64,000 bases of DNA from Microvelia longipes (GCA_018340805.1 JACMZG010001870.1:49475115-49539114), one strand, 5' to 3'. Numbered from the stretch's first letter, positions 1 through 12,795 are shown. Made by a program: numbers and translations. Notes: generated from the letters alone by a model not told the origin.

Positions 1-1034
1 TAACAAAACAACAAAAAATCACTTATTATAAAATAAAAAAAAAGTTAAAATAATAAAAAAAAAAAAAAAAGAATATAAAAAAAAAAAAAAAAAAAAAAAA
101 TAAAAATACCAAGATAGAAGAGAAAAAAGAAGTATTGTTTTGAAAGTTTGTGTTGAGAAGAGAGAATATTTATAACATATGAATTTAAAAATATACAATA
201 TATTTAATAAAATGTATTTCAAAAGAAGAAATTAAGAAAGTGTGTTTCAATTAGATAATATTTTTTTTTTTTTTTTTTTTTTATTTCACGCTATAATAAG
301 AATAAAAAAAATTATAAAAATTATAATAAATAAAAAAAAAAAAAAAAACTCAAAAAGACAACCCAATTAAAAAACTCCCCCACCCCAAATACACACACAC
401 ACGCCCCCGTCCCGAAAGAAAGAAAAAAAAAACCAAAAAAAAAATGGTGGGGCCCCCCACCAAGTTTTATAATAAGGATTATTTTAAATAAAATAAAGTA
501 ACTCTTATTATTAGAGATGATATTATTAATTACCTATCACTAGATTTCAATATATTTAATGTCTAATTCAGTTTTTGCGAAAAGGTAAAAAAAAGACCAA
601 TAAATATTGTTGGTGGGGGGTGTGTGGTAACCAGATTGTAGATTTTTTATTAAATATTTTTCTAAATACTTTAGTTTGTTTAATATAAATCCAATAAAAG
701 CTGAACAGAGACATAAAACCTTAGTTGCAGCATAAAATATTTAAATAAATGTATTACTCTGGTTTTGATAAAAACACTTGCAAAAGTTTTCTCTATCTAT
801 AATTTTATTGTATTTTTGACTTTTGTTATAAGTAAGGTCTGAAAAAGTTTATTGTGGAATAATTGGTACGAAATATTTTAATTTAATAATTTTTATAGTG
901 TAGTTAAGTTTGTTGATGACTCGTTTCGCTTTAATTAGATATTTATTTAATATCCAGTTATAATAATTCTGTAGCAGTGTTTAAAATTAATACCGTACTC
1001 AAGAGAGAAAAAATAATTGGGAAATTTAAGAGTC
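1..1034. other. AT-rich, no gene seen
   Basis: Poly(A) and poly(T) runs (about 56-100, 261-282, 331-348) and short C/G runs; nothing coding. Confidence 0.8.
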
Positions 1035-1930
1035 TAGAAGTTGCGAAAATACCGTCAGTAGCGCTTCTGAGACAAACAGTCACAGGACATTTGTGTGGCG
1101 CGAAAAGCGAACTTGTTACCTAAAAGTTTCGTTAGGCATTACTTTACAAACAGCCGTCTGAACAGAAAGTTGTGATCACAAGGTGAGCATGTTCTGACTA
1201 CCATTTCTTAGTTCTAAAAAGTTAACAGGACATGCCGTTTTTGAACAGCATTTCTTAGCTAAAAGTTACAGGACATGGCATTAATAGCACTTTTACCTAA
1301 AAGTTTCAGGACATACTACCAACAGCGCTTCTGAACAAAAAGGTTGGAAAGGACATGCCTCAACAGCATTTCTTTAGCCTAAAAAGTTAAGGACAATGGC
1401 CTTGAACAGCATTTCTTGCTAAAAAACAGGACATTCTTAACAAAGCATTTTCTTAGCTATAAAAGTTACAGGCAGGACATGTCTTTTGAAGCCAGCATTT
1501 CTTAGCCTAAAAGTTACAGGACATGCCTTGAAACAGCATTCTTTGCTAGAAAGTTACAGGACATGGTTGCATAATCAATGAGCGAGGTTTTAGCCTAAAG
1601 TTTTCAGGTACATGAGCGTACCGAACCAGTGCTTCTGTGATAGGTCTATTAATTTTTTTTTAAATTACTTTATGGACATGCCGATTGGAGGCACATTTCT
1701 TAGCTAAAAGTACAGGGACATGCTTGAACAGCATTCTTAGCTAAAAGTTACAAGACATGGCACATTAATAAAAGCAGCACTATATTTACACTAAAAAGTT
1801 TTAGAACATACAACCAACAGCGCTTCTAAACCAAAAGTTACAAGAAATGCCATGAACAGCGCTTCTAAGCTTAAAGTCAAACACACATAACAACCAACAG
1901 CACTTTTTAGCTAAAGTACAAGAACATTCA
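1035..1930. repeat. Satellite array, about 40-bp unit
   Basis: Degenerate copies of TTAGCTAAAAGTTACAGGAC ATGCC then TTGAACAGCATTTC; units vary in length through many small indels. Confidence 0.85.
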
Positions 1931-3261
1931 ATTCATCCAAGGTAAACATAACTATCGATAGGTAGAAGCGGCCTTAAAATTATTTTAGAGAATAATTTGT
2001 TTAATAAAACAAAACTTTCCTTTTTTACGCAAAAGCTATTTATTATAAAATTGACAAATTCATTATCATAATTCACTCGGATTTTTTTATATCTAGCACA
2101 AAAAAAGATGAGAAATTAATATGCAAATAAATAACGAGAGGGGAGAGGAAAAAGTTTATTTTTTAGATGAAAAAAAGTATAGTTTTTCTTTTATACTTAA
2201 GAGCTTTTCTTTTTGTTGTTACCTCAGTTGCTTGCTGGTGGCAAAAAGATTGATAACTTGATCATAAGATTGAAACATTAGTGAGTAGTGGGGTGGGGGG
2301 GGGGGGGGAAGCAAACTTTGAACACCAGGAGCCAACCTAAAAATAATGATCTTCCTACAAAAGACTTCGACTTTCTAACAAATCGTCCACAAATGGAAAT
2401 CCATAACTCATATTGACTTTTTTTCTTAAACGGCGACCCTAGGAAGGGGGGAAAAGTTTAAGGCTGGAAAACTTGTAAGAATCATCATTCAGAACCTTTT
2501 AAATTATGAAAAAAAAGTTTAAGAAGGAAAAAAAAGATTAGTGATGAAGTGACTTAAGAAACGAACACAAAAGTCCCCCCCCCCAATATTTTTTCTACTT
2601 TGAAACAAGTTTTATGATTAGTCAGACAACCCCCTCCCCCAGGAAATAAAAAACGTCCCCCTATTATTCTTTTTCCCGTAACAATTCCCCCCCCCCTTAA
2701 ACCATTCAACTTTAAATACAAGTTTCGTAATTAAAAAAATGATCAAAAAGAGGAAAATAAGCAAAAAGGAAATTTTTAAGATGGAGTTAAATATTGCACG
2801 GAGAGCCGATATAAATTATACTCAATGTTTTATAATAATTATAGATATTTTTTTTAATAAAATGTAATAAGTTATTTAGAGAATGGAGAAATTAAGTAAT
2901 TTTTTATTTGATTTATACTCGAGGAAAAATTATTTATTGGACTTACGTAGAGCATCTAATATCCTTTTACTACGTAAAAGCTATCACTGAATTTTTCGGT
3001 TGAATGTTTCTGAACGCATTTGAAGAATAACTAAAGAACTAATCAGACCTAATAAATAAATGAAACGATGAACGGTCTCTAGGTAAAATGAAATAGACAA
3101 AGCAAGTGTAGACTTATACAGGTCATTTAGAAGCCTAAGCCAAACCGGATCTGCAAAAAATGGTGAGAGCTGGTTTTATCAATGGCTTTATACCAAAGTG
3201 GTAGGCTTCTGGTAGGAAAGAAATATTTTGGTACTCTCTAAAGGTTTGTAACTCTCTAAAA
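1931..3261. other. No gene seen
   Basis: Unique AT-rich sequence with G and C homopolymers (2289-2308, 2575-2584, 2684-2695). Confidence 0.75.
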
Positions 3262-3335
3262 CTTTTATAGGGCCTAGGACTCAAACTTAGGACTAGAGCC
3301 AGCTCTCTTATCGTCTGATCTTCTGTTTTGGTTTT
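3262..3335 (-). repeat. tRNA-like SINE fragment
   Basis: On the minus strand GATAAGAGAGCTGGCTCTAG precedes the B-box-like AGTTTGAGTCC (3277-3287). Confidence 0.4.
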
Positions 3336-3439
3336 GGCTCAACAATGAACTGTTTAGGTTGATTTGCTCATATTTTTAATTTATAAGCAATAAACCTGCA
3401 CCATTTTTGTAATTATGGGCTTAGGTACTTTTTGAACTT

Positions 3440-3612
3440 TTAAGATAACTTTATTTTAGATAAATTTCAAAGGAAAAATGAGCTTCATGAAGTTGGGGTT
3501 ATAGAGGGGGGAGTTAGATCTCCTGGAAAGGGGGAGGGGATCTCTCAAGAAATCAATATATTATATATATAATATATATAATATATATATATATAAATTA
3601 TATATATTAGAT
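3440..3612 (-). repeat. Diverged inverted copy of the (TA)n repeat flank
   Basis: AAAAATGAGCTTCATGAAGT, TTGGGGTTATAGAGGGG and GGGGGAGGGGATCTCTC precede a TA tract (3560-3612), resembling the reverse complement of the other right flanks. Confidence 0.4.
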
Positions 3613-3744
3613 TTTATTCGATTGACATATATAAACATAGTATAAAAAATCATGTTTTTTTTGACTGATTACCATTTTTTTATATAAATGCTATGCCATT
3701 TATATAAACTGGTAATGTGAAAAACTTATATAGTCCAAGAGGCC

Positions 3745-3960
3745 TATATAAATCTTTTGATCATGTGGCAAAAAGACAATGACCATGTGACCAAAAGGCC
3801 ATGTGACCTAGAGCAATGAGTATGTGGCCAAGGGGGCAATGACCATGTGGCCAAGAGGTAATGACCATGTGGCCAAGAGTCAATGACCACGTGGCCAAGA
3901 GTCAAGGACCATCAAGGACCTGTGACCAAGATCCAATGAAAAGTGGCCAAGAGCAGAAGC
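3745..3960. repeat. Minisatellite, about 22-bp unit
   Basis: Repeats of AATGACCATGTGGCCAAGAG with variation. Confidence 0.85.
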
Positions 3961-4437
3961 CAAAGAGGCTTGTCAATTCCTCGACATAACCTAGTTGTAG
4001 TAACTTAAAAAGTCACTAAATTTATTAGGTGTTAAGAAAGATCAACTAACATTTTTATGACATAAAAACAATTGATATGGAATCAGACGAGGACTGGTAG
4101 CAAAGTAGTTCATTTCAGCCATTTTATCTACCAATGGAAAAACTATAAATAAAGACGTTCGTAGGTGAGGCAAATAACACTCTCACAATGTTTGCGTGTG
4201 TGTGTGTGGGTGGGTAGACCATATGGACACTACAGTGTGTCTAAGTGTGCGAGTCCAAACCCCTCCAAACAAGTTGTTTCTGGAAAACTTTTGTTTTGGT
4301 ATTTTTTTATCGGGGGTTTCAACAGTTTTCAAGTGTTAATTAACGGCTAAAGACATTTTCTTTTTTTTCTTTTAATTATTTTTGTTCTAAGTTTTCTTGT
4401 AGTTTATTTCCTGTTAAGAGGTGAAGTTTTATATATT

Positions 4438-4560
4438 TGCCGCCAGCGTGGCCGAGGTAGCCGTTAAAGTTAAGGCTAACTTCTTAACTTTAATCGAGAC
4501 TGACGTCTGTGAAAACATAGAGCGTTGTGGCCATGGTTCGCATCCTGGGTTGGAATCACT
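4438..4560 (+). repeat. tRNA(Leu/Ser)-like SINE fragment
   Basis: GCGTGGCCGAGGTAGCCGTT has the A-box of a tRNA with long variable arm, and GGTTCGCATCC (4535-4545) a B-box. The spacing is longer than in a tRNA gene, so a SINE head or decayed tRNA copy is likely. Confidence 0.5.
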
Positions 4561-5574
4561 ATTTACTCACTCGAAATCATGTACAAGCATAGCTAATTAT
4601 AAAAAGTTTAAACAAAATTTACAGTCAGCAAGCATAAGAAATCAATTGTTAAAGTCTTTATGGGGCTTTTTTTGGTTTTTCTTACTTGTGACGATTATTC
4701 CTTTAATTTTTTTCTCACACTGCTTCAATTTAATTAATTTTAGAGCGTGTGAACTCAGTAGAATCGCTATTTCATTTAAAAATAGGGTTTTAATGGATTG
4801 TCACGAGTATTTAAATTGAGTGATAAGAAGGTTTGATATATTGTAAATTAATGTCACTTTTTTTTAGTGGCACAAACACACAAAATTACCTTTTTATTGC
4901 TTAAAATTAGTTGTAACAGGTATTTAAATTAACTGATAACAAGCTGATTTTCACCGTAATGGTGTTTTAATTTATTAATTGTTAATCAATTTTTTTACTC
5001 ACTAAAATAATTAATAACTCAATAAATTCCCTTTTTTTGTAAAATATTTGTTTAAATTATTTCTTTAGGTTTTGTATTTTCAGGGTTAAATTGGACAAAT
5101 CCAAGTCTGCAGTGATAAGAGCCTGATTCTAAATTTAAAATCCTAAAATAGTCGATGTATAAAAAATAATAATCGATCTATGAAATATTGGCAAATTTTT
5201 TTAGCACCTGTGGTCGATCTATTAATTTTTAACTCATTTTATCACAAATTAACTAACAATAAAGAAATAAAAGAAAATGTTTTCGTCTTCCATGCTAATC
5301 GTATGATACAAAAATATTTGATCACCTTTTCGTTCTCCCGCCATTGGTATTGCCAACCTTACAACTATCTCTTTGTATCGCTAACTACTTGTAACCATGG
5401 CAACCTGTTCTTTGACCACACTAATAAGAAATTATCGACAAAATTATTTAACTGCAGACATCAAACATTAATTATTAATTGAGCTTAACAAATTAATTGC
5501 ATTATATTATTACGTTTTATTAAACGTCAAGCGGGAATGACATGTTATAGACAATTTTATGACCCCCCTTCCCG

Positions 5575-5635
5575 ATTTTCATTGATAAAGAGCACTCGCC
5601 TTGCAAGGTCTAGGGTTCGAATCCAGTAGAGGACG
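5575..5635 (+). repeat. tRNA(Ala, TGC)-like SINE fragment
   Basis: AAAGAGCACTCGCCTTGCAA has an Ala-type anticodon loop CTTGCAA, followed by the perfect B-box GGTTCGAATCC (5614-5624). No acceptor stem closes it. Confidence 0.5.
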
Positions 5636-5639
5636 ACCT

Positions 5640-6439
5640 TATGAGCTGAGGTTATCTCCTGTGTCATAAATGCTGGAGGCTTATATTTTACTTGGTTTCA
5701 ATTGCGGGATTAGATCCTCGTTTCCTCTATGACTGGTTTAGATCCAAGCTTTCACTATGTATGTAATGTAAAAACTGAGTTTTTCTGGCCGGCGAAGGAT
5801 CCGAACACGTAAAAAGTGAAAGTAGAAACCTGGATCCTAGATGCCTTTGGTCGTACGGACGCAACATCGAGTGATAGAAGCGTAAAGCTTGGGTCAAGAA
5901 AACGCCTTCAATGGTTTCAAATGAACTTCTAGTTTTTACGCGGTGATAATAAGTTGGCAATCAACCAGACATAATACTAAACCGATCCCATATCAGGTGA
6001 AAATGGGAGAGGAGTTGAGGTTGGTGTTGCAATTATCAGGTGATATCAATCAGAGAAAATAGTATGTCTAAAGAAATTAGGCAAATTAGGGAGTGGTAGT
6101 AACTACCAGGCAAGTAGGCCACAATGTAGGGCCCTTTTTACCAGCTCCTTGAGATAGTGTTTTACTCCTTTTAATTTCAAGTGTAGGTATATTTCAGCTA
6201 ATCTAGACAGAAGAGCCGTGGATTTGTATGGTTCCTCTCATGCTTTTTCTAGCAATTATACATATTTTCACTGATTCTTATACCCTAGTGAAAACTAGGA
6301 ACAACATGTGCCCTCGCTGTTAAACCAAACCTCCATACACTTTAAACTACAAGGAAGACACATTATAGTATTAGAATAAATCTACTATGAGGGTAATAAA
6401 TTTTGCCTATACCCAGTTTCATTTAGGGTAAGGGATCTT
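5640..6439. other. No gene seen
   Basis: Moderate-GC unique sequence; the 77-codon minus-strand frame at 5727-5960 resembles no family I know. Confidence 0.65.
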
Positions 6440-6675
6440 TAACGAGTACCTGACAGGCTCACAGGCTCAAGACCACCGGCTTTATGTCCCTTCTGAAGGA
6501 CGTGGTACACAGAATTTTTATCCCTCTCATAAAAATCCCAGAGGCCCGTGCTGGGATTGAAAGGCCCGTGCTGGGATTGAACCCATGACTAAATAAACTC
6601 GGAAGTTTAATGTACATTCATTCTTTGTATTGGCCGCGTACCTTAACCACTACATTACGGGTGACCCCGTTGGCA
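6440..6675 (-). repeat. tRNA-derived SINE, copy with internal duplication
   Basis: On the minus strand an A-box region GTAGTGGTTAAGGTACGC is followed by the B-box GGGTTCAATCCC (6573-6584), then a body with GGGATTTTTATGAGAGGGAT and GTACTCGTTAAAGATCCC. A 19-bp piece (AGGCCCGTGCTGGGATTGA) is duplicated. The body matches the 60.2 kb copy. Confidence 0.65.
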
Positions 6676-6679
6676 AAGT

Positions 6680-7754
6680 GAGAATCAGCCACAAGTTCAG
6701 ACACGCACGTGGAGGGTAGAAGTACCAAAGGCTTCGTTCCATATAGTGATAATAAAACCGGAAGACAATCGACAAACGGAAGAGTAAAATGTTGGAGGAG
6801 GCAAACGTTAAAATGCTGCACATATTCAAGCGAACAAAATAAACAGAATACCACTAAAATTAGTTCTTACTTTTAAAACAAAAGAAAAGGGAGACAGAAA
6901 AAGGAAAAGATATTGGAACGTAACACAAAACACGGAGTTTATCAGCCAAAAGGTTTATTCCGTTGAAATTTTATCAAATTTGTAAAGGGGTTCGGTTTTG
7001 GTAAGATTTGCCGAGACTTGTCTTGCTTGCAGAACAGGCTGATTTATTCATTGCCGTGTCGTCTATATGTCTTGCGGGATTAACTTAATGCTTTTCTCCC
7101 CCTGTCACAGCTGCCTTGCTATATATTCACAACTTTTTTTTTCTCTCCTTTGTGTCTATCTTTGTTGTAGAGTTGTTTGTACACCATTAGCTTACTCATT
7201 AACTTTACTAACTACGCCAGCTCTTCATTTTAAACTTTTTATTTCTCTTTTCTGTTTTTTTTTCTCGTATTTTGTTGTCGTTTAACAATGCCTCTTTAAT
7301 TTGTTTTTTTTTTTGTTTCCCTTAACCATTCCGTTTAGTTTTTTGTCATTATTCATTACAGGTACTTTGTATCTTTATTTCTCTTCTTTTTAAGTACTTT
7401 GTGAATAAAAAAAGAAAAAAGTACTAAAATAGAAAAAAAAGTAAAAAAAAAGCAATCATTCATTATAAGTTTGTCTTCTCGAGATATTTTCCTCTTCTAT
7501 TTTGCCTCTAACTTTAGATAGACACAACTTTTAGAAACACACAAATACATCCGAGTAAAAGTGAAAGATCGTTTCTCAACAGATACATATCTTGGCGTAA
7601 CGAACTACTGCGTGAAGATCTACAGATCGAATACAGCATTCTGCCTTTTATTTTTTTACTTCACTGAATTTACTATGTTAAGACACTAAATTTCCGGATA
7701 GTATTTGCCTGTTAAGAAACTTATATAACCTAGTTAGACATGAAATTAAAATAA
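6680..7754. other. No gene seen
   Basis: T-rich sequence; short frames are low-complexity. Confidence 0.7.
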
Positions 7755-8540
7755 ACAGTAGTAGTAGAAGTAGCAGTAGTAGTGATAGTAGAGCAGTAGT
7801 AGAAGTAGCAAGAGTAGTGGTAGTAACAGTAGTAGTAGTAGAGCAGAAGTAGTGGTAGTATAAGTGGTAGTAGATGAAAAAGAAGAAGAAAGTAGTAGTG
7901 ATAGTAGAGCAGTAGTAGAAGTAGCAAGAGTAGTGATAATAGAGCAGTAGTAGAAGTAGCAAGAGTAGTGGTAGTAACAGCAGTTGTAGTAGAGCAGAAG
8001 TAGTGGTAGTATAAGTGGTAGTAGATGAAAAGAAGAAGAAAAAGTAGTAGTGATAGTAGAGCAGTAGTAGAAGTAGCAAGAGTAGGTGGTAGTAACAGCA
8101 GTTGTAGTAGAGCAGAAGTAGTGGTAGTATAAGTGGTAGTAGATGAAAAAGAAGAAAAAAAGTAGTAGTGATAGTAGAGCCAGTAGTAGAAGTAGCAAGA
8201 GTAGTGGTAGTAACAGTAGTAGTAGTAGAGCAGAAGTAGTGGTAGTATAAGTGGTAGTAGATGAAAAAGAAGAAGAAAAAGTAGTAGTGGTAGTAGAGCA
8301 GTAGTATAAGTAGCAAGAGTAGTGGTAGAACGTAGTAGTAGTAGAGCGAGAAGTAGTGGTAGTATAAGTGGTAGTAGATGAAAAGAGAAGAAAAAGTAGT
8401 AGTGATAGTAGAGCAGTAGTAGTGTAGCAAGAGTAGTGTAGTAACATAGTAGTAGTAAGCAGATAGGTAGTGGTAGTATAAGTGGTAGTAGATGAAAAGA
8501 AGAAAGAAAAGTAGTAGTGGTAGTGGAGCAGTAGTCGAAG
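7755..8540. repeat. (GTA)n-rich array with about 117-bp higher-order period
   Basis: AGTAGTAGTGATAGTAGAGC and GTAGTAGATGAAAAAGAAGA recur; AGATGAAAA landmarks occur at about 7872, 8026, 8142, 8259, 8377 and 8489. Long minus-strand ORFs here are only repeat translation. Confidence 0.9.
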
Positions 8541-8689
8541 TAACAGTCCGAAGTCGATACGACCACTTTAAGTTACCAAAAAGTCGAAAAAACCACAAAA
8601 ATTTATACAAAACTAAAAATTACGGTCGTTGAAAATAAATTTCGAGTAGGGGTGTCGTTTTCAATGTTTTTTGGGCCTCTGAGTTTGAA

Positions 8690-8760
8690 TGCAGTGGTCC
8701 GGAAGTCGATACGAACACTAAATTCAGGGTTACCTGGGTTCACATTCCTGGAAGGGTCGA
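8690..8760 (+). repeat. SINE head fragment
   Basis: GTGGTCCGGAAGTCGATACG with B-box-like GGTTCACATTCC near 8738. It resembles the complete head at 8814. Confidence 0.45.
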
Positions 8761-8811
8761 TAATTTTTATCGTTTTTTTTACTTAATATAAGTTTACAAC
8801 TATAAATAATT

Positions 8812-8905
8812 CTGGCGCGGTGGTCCGCATGTCGGGCGAATTTCCTTTGGATGCGAGCACTCAAACCCAGAGTACCTGGGTTCAAATCCTAGTAGGGACA
8901 AAAAT
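8812..8905 (+). repeat. tRNA-like SINE head
   Basis: GGCGCGGTGGTCCGCATGTC (A-box region) and CTGGGTTCAAATCCTAGT (B-box 8879-8889). Heads without the B-box recur at 8950, 9054 and reversed at 9600-9650. Confidence 0.6.
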
Positions 8906-8942
8906 TTTCTTTCGTTTTTTTTACCTAATATAAGTTTACAAC

Positions 8943-9660
8943 TAGAAAATAATTCTGGCGCGGTGGTCCGCATGTCGGGCGAATTTCCTTTGGATGCGTG
9001 TTTCCGTGCTTTTTTACATTATATAAGTTTACAACTACTAAATAATTAATTTCCGGCGCGGTGGTCGCTGTCGGGCGAATTTCATTTGAATGCGTGTTTC
9101 CGTGCTAAACAACCCATATCTTGCTTAGCAAGAACCATGCCCATTGCGTGGTTCGGTTCATGCTTTAGAAACCTAAGCAGTTACTCAATTGTCAAGCACT
9201 GCTAGTAACTTCTTTGTCTGTATTTTCCAAAGGAAATGGCGCTAAAAACCTTTAAAGAAAACTGACTAAGCTTAAAGATAAGTAAATAAGCTTTAAACTA
9301 GTGCAAATAATAGTGCGTACTTCTAATTTTTGGAGGCATAGTTTTGTACAACCAACTGGATAAATTATGCGCATTTCCTTTGGAAAATAACAGACAAAAT
9401 GAATGTTACGAGCAGTGTTTTGACATTTGAGTAACTGCTTAGGTCTAAGCATGAACCGAACCGCGCAATGGGCATGGTTCTTGCATAAGCAAGAAATGGG
9501 TGTTGTTAGCACGGAAACACGCATTCTAAATGAAATTCGCCCGACAGCGGACACGCTCCGAATATTTTTAGTAGTTGTAAACTTATATAATGTAAAGCAG
9601 GAACACGCATCCAAAGGAAATTCGCCCGACAGCGGACCACCGCGCAGAATTATTTAACAA
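8943..9660. mobile_element. Large foldback element built from SINE-head pieces
   Basis: The left arm (about 8943-9245) and right arm (about 9365-9660) are reverse complements over roughly 300 bp with scattered differences; the spacer is about 120 bp. Each arm holds two copies of the GTCGGGCGAATTTC motif in the same spacing, plus a segment containing AAGAACCATGCCCATTGCG. No ORF with recognisable function. The GGCGCGGTGGTCCGCATG head also opens a tRNA-like SINE at 8814 and recurs at 48.6 kb. Confidence 0.75.
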
Positions 9661-10639
9661 TAAGAAGTAAAATATAACCATTACAAGAAAAACACAGTCA
9701 GCCTTGTTAACAGTCACCAAAAAAACCAAGAATATATTCGAAAATAAGAAATCCGCAATTTTTGTACCGACCGAACTTTTTTCTTGGTGGCTCAACTACT
9801 TAAAACGCTAAAACAGCTGGTCTCTGTTATGGGTTTAAAGAAGTCTATTTTAAGTAAATTCTCTGACCCTACAGATTTAAAAAACTGAAAGTATAAATGA
9901 AGACAAGATGGAACGCATACGGTTCGAGATAAATGTGAAACCGTAGACGGTACGATTTCCCTCAATAAAAACTGCCGGCATTGAGCTTTTCCACAACATT
10001 GCCTCGCTGAAAAAGAAAGATGTAGATCTAGATGTAGATGTTTCACACAAATGCTTTTCTCCCAAACAACTGATTCCCACCGAGATAACACTGTTAGCAC
10101 ATCCAAGCTTTTCTAATTCCTTTTCCCAGCGTTAAAGAAAAATCTTCCCTCTTATCGTTTTTGTTATCAGCTTTCCCAGAGGGATGATTCTGCCAGTAAA
10201 AACTGACCAAATCTTTCTCTCCTCGGATTTATATTTTTCTTTTTCACGACTATAAGTGAGTAGAAAGCTTAGCGAGGGAAAAGAAAATGTTTTTATAAGC
10301 TCACACATCTGTCTATCTGTCTAATTGTAGTTTGTTCTTTTATTTCCTTCCCCTGATATTTTTTTTGTTTTAAACCATCTAGAAGAGCGTGAAATAGCCG
10401 AACGAATAATAAAAATTATCTTCTAGTAAATCTCTTGTGTTAAATCCTACTAAATTTATTAGTCCCAACAAAGCAAAGCTACAGCATAATGGTAAATACA
10501 ACAGTGAAGCCTACTTTGTTGGAGCCTATTATGGATTGTCTAATGATAGTTAACCCTATATTAAATTTCATGAGAACCAAATGCTACGAATACAGTTAAA
10601 AACAGAATTCAAACCTTAACCAGAAGAGGAAAAAAAGAA
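9661..10639. other. No gene seen
   Basis: Unique sequence; minus-strand frames at 9792-10106 lack recognisable motifs. Confidence 0.65.
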
Positions 10640-10795
10640 AGATGTCACTCCACTTAGTATATATTAATGACAGAGTCGACTTTCAAACTTAACAGTTCAT
10701 CATCAGTGCTGGTGAAAGCGAAGTAAAGAAGCTACGAGACAGTCGAAATAGATTTGTCCAGAGACTGGTGTTTGACTTAACCAAAAGAGGTATCG
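10640..10795. mobile_element. Relative of the 41.4 kb ribozyme-bearing element
   Basis: GATGTCACTCCACTTAGTAT, the hammerhead-like core and AAGAAGCTACGAGACA match the 41.3 kb left half. The segment AATAGATTTGTCCAGA is present but inverted relative to the 41.4 kb copy. The right inverted end is missing. Confidence 0.6.
10671..10708 (-). ncRNA. Hammerhead-like motif, 10.7 kb
   Basis: On the minus strand CTGATGA (10700-10706) is followed by stem II GAACT/AGTTT, GAAA (10681-10684), the palindromic stem III GTCGAC (10675-10680), then UC. Three stem I pairs (GCA with UGU) can form across the site. It lies in a repeat whose left end matches the 41.3 kb element. Confidence 0.55.
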
Positions 10796-11426
10796 GGTGT
10801 TCAGTGTTGAGCTAAGAGAGCGAAGCGCTTTCCTAGGATACTTATAGTGATGCTAAGATCATAAAGTTGTGCTAATATTAAGTGGTGCAGAGTGGCTTCA
10901 CGACCACACGTCATGTTTTAGAACTAAGGAATCTATTTACAGAAAACTGTGAAATGATTCGACAACTTATTATTTATTTATTTTCATTTATTTATAATTT
11001 CAATAACGCAATGTAAACATTACATTTTTAAGAACATGAAATTTGAAAATTTGCCTCTAATACATAAAAAGGATCTGAAGCTTTGTGTCGTGAGGAGGAG
11101 TACTATAAGTACATTAATTATCAATAACTAATTGTCACCCAAAATTTTCTAAATAATCAAATTAATTAGAATCTAATTTTCTAATTAGATCTATTTTTTG
11201 TTTTTCAGGTCTCGCGGTATTAAAACGTTAATAAAGAAGTTTTTATAAAAATGAAATACAATGAAAATACTTCCATTTACGTTTAATTTCAAATCCAAAC
11301 TCTCTTTTGACAACTCTGCCTCTAAGGTTTTTAAGGATCTAAAATTTCAGGCAGAAATAAAAGTCAGGACTTTTAGTTTTAAATTTTTATAAAAGAGTAA
11401 ATTTCTTGGACTAGTATTTTTCAAAA

Positions 11427-11634
11427 TATATATAATTAAAATTTACGAAGACTGTAGTCCTATAAGAATAACAAATTTTGTGTTACTATTTTTAATTCGA
11501 TTTAGTTTTATTTTGTGCGTTTGATTCAACCAACTGAAGATGCTGAGCTTCGCCCAGTGAAACGTTGTGATAATTATTAAATAAATTAATATTATTATAA
11601 GACTTCAGTCTTCGTGAATTTTAATTATACATAT
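11427..11634. repeat. Inverted repeat flanking a hammerhead-like remnant
   Basis: Arms of about 43 bp (AATTAAAATTTACGAAGACT left; reverse complement right) with several differences, enclosing the 11.5 kb motif. Confidence 0.6.
11534..11568 (+). ncRNA. Degenerate hammerhead-like motif, 11.5 kb
   Basis: CTGAAGA (11534-11540), stem II GCTG/CAGT, and GAAACGTT (11559-11566) keep the core order, but stem I does not pair well. The motif sits between inverted arms at 11427-11470 and 11591-11634. Confidence 0.3.
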
Positions 11635-11639
11635 TTAAT

Positions 11640-12490
11640 TTTTTAGCATGTCAATAGATGTTATGCAAGAAACACACTGAAAACAATTTGGTAAACACAA
11701 TACTTTTTCTTTATACCTACAGTTGAAGGCGAAGAAAAATTATAATATTTTTGCCACTCACTTCACACACTTACAATCGGAGGATCAGTCTTAGAGAAGA
11801 CACCCTATTATATAAACCTTTATAGTTTTAAAGACATTTTCTCAAAGAAAGGACGAGGTTTAAATACTAAAAGAAGGGCGAAATAAAAGCCCTGGGGCGC
11901 GTTTTAAAACGGCACTCGCACTCTGATACCTTCAAGTTTACTTTTGAAGCTCCCCAGAGCACTGTAAAAGTTAATTGTGAAGCTTAATGAGACTTGGTAC
12001 CAAGATAAAGTGGAGCAGAAAAAAAATCTAGGGACGATAAACGGGGCAGTAAAGTAGGGGTTTTTATATTCGTAAAGTTTTCACTGCGGAGGCTATTGTT
12101 TTGTACAACAAAAGACGAGGGTTTTACTGCACAGTCTTATTTAGCACACAAAAACACTTTTAACTACCGGAGAGCCTAAATACAACCTGGCAAATTAGAC
12201 AGGGACTAATATAAACAAAAAAATAAAACAAGAAAATAAAAAAAAGGCCCTAAAACACATTAAACTGTCCTTACACGGAGTCTAACCTACCTACAGTCTC
12301 CCCCACCCTGTTTACACCGTCTACCCTACCCTTTCTACAGTGACCCCAAACCCTAAATCGTCCTCCACCCCACTCTTCCTATCCCTCAGGATTTTACTCA
12401 TTTTAGTATAAAAACAAGTCAGTCCCACGCAACCGACAACAAAGGTTTAAATAAACTATTGGACGTATTTTCCTTTCTATGACTTTCGAA
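11640..12490. other. No gene seen
   Basis: Unique AT-rich sequence with short C-rich stretches. Confidence 0.7.
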
Positions 12491-12492
12491 AT

Positions 12493-12795
12493 ACTGTATA
12501 CTAATACTAATATACTATATTAATACTAATACTAATAATACTATATTAATACTAATACTAATAATAAATACTATATTTAATACTAAATAATTAATATAAT
12601 AAATACTAATAATAATTATAGTATACTAATAATACTATATAAATACTAATACTATAATACTAATATTATATACTAATACTAATAATACTATATTAGTACT
12701 TAAATATTACTATAATACTATACTAATATTAATAGTATACATTACTATATAATACTAATAATACTTATATAATACTAATATCTATAGTATATACG
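12493..12795. repeat. Imperfect ATACTA/AAT repeat
   Basis: ATACTAATACTAATAATACT and variants. Confidence 0.85.

Noticed and set aside
4421..4819. 132-codon plus-strand frame
   Set aside because: It runs over the tRNA-like SINE piece and low-complexity sequence; no family resemblance.
5580..5635. Functional tRNA-Ala gene
   Set aside because: The B-box is good but no acceptor stem or proper D-arm closes the cloverleaf; SINE head more likely.
7678..8610. 310-codon minus-strand frame rich in Leu, Thr and Tyr
   Set aside because: Translation of the GTA array; three overlapping frames are equally open.
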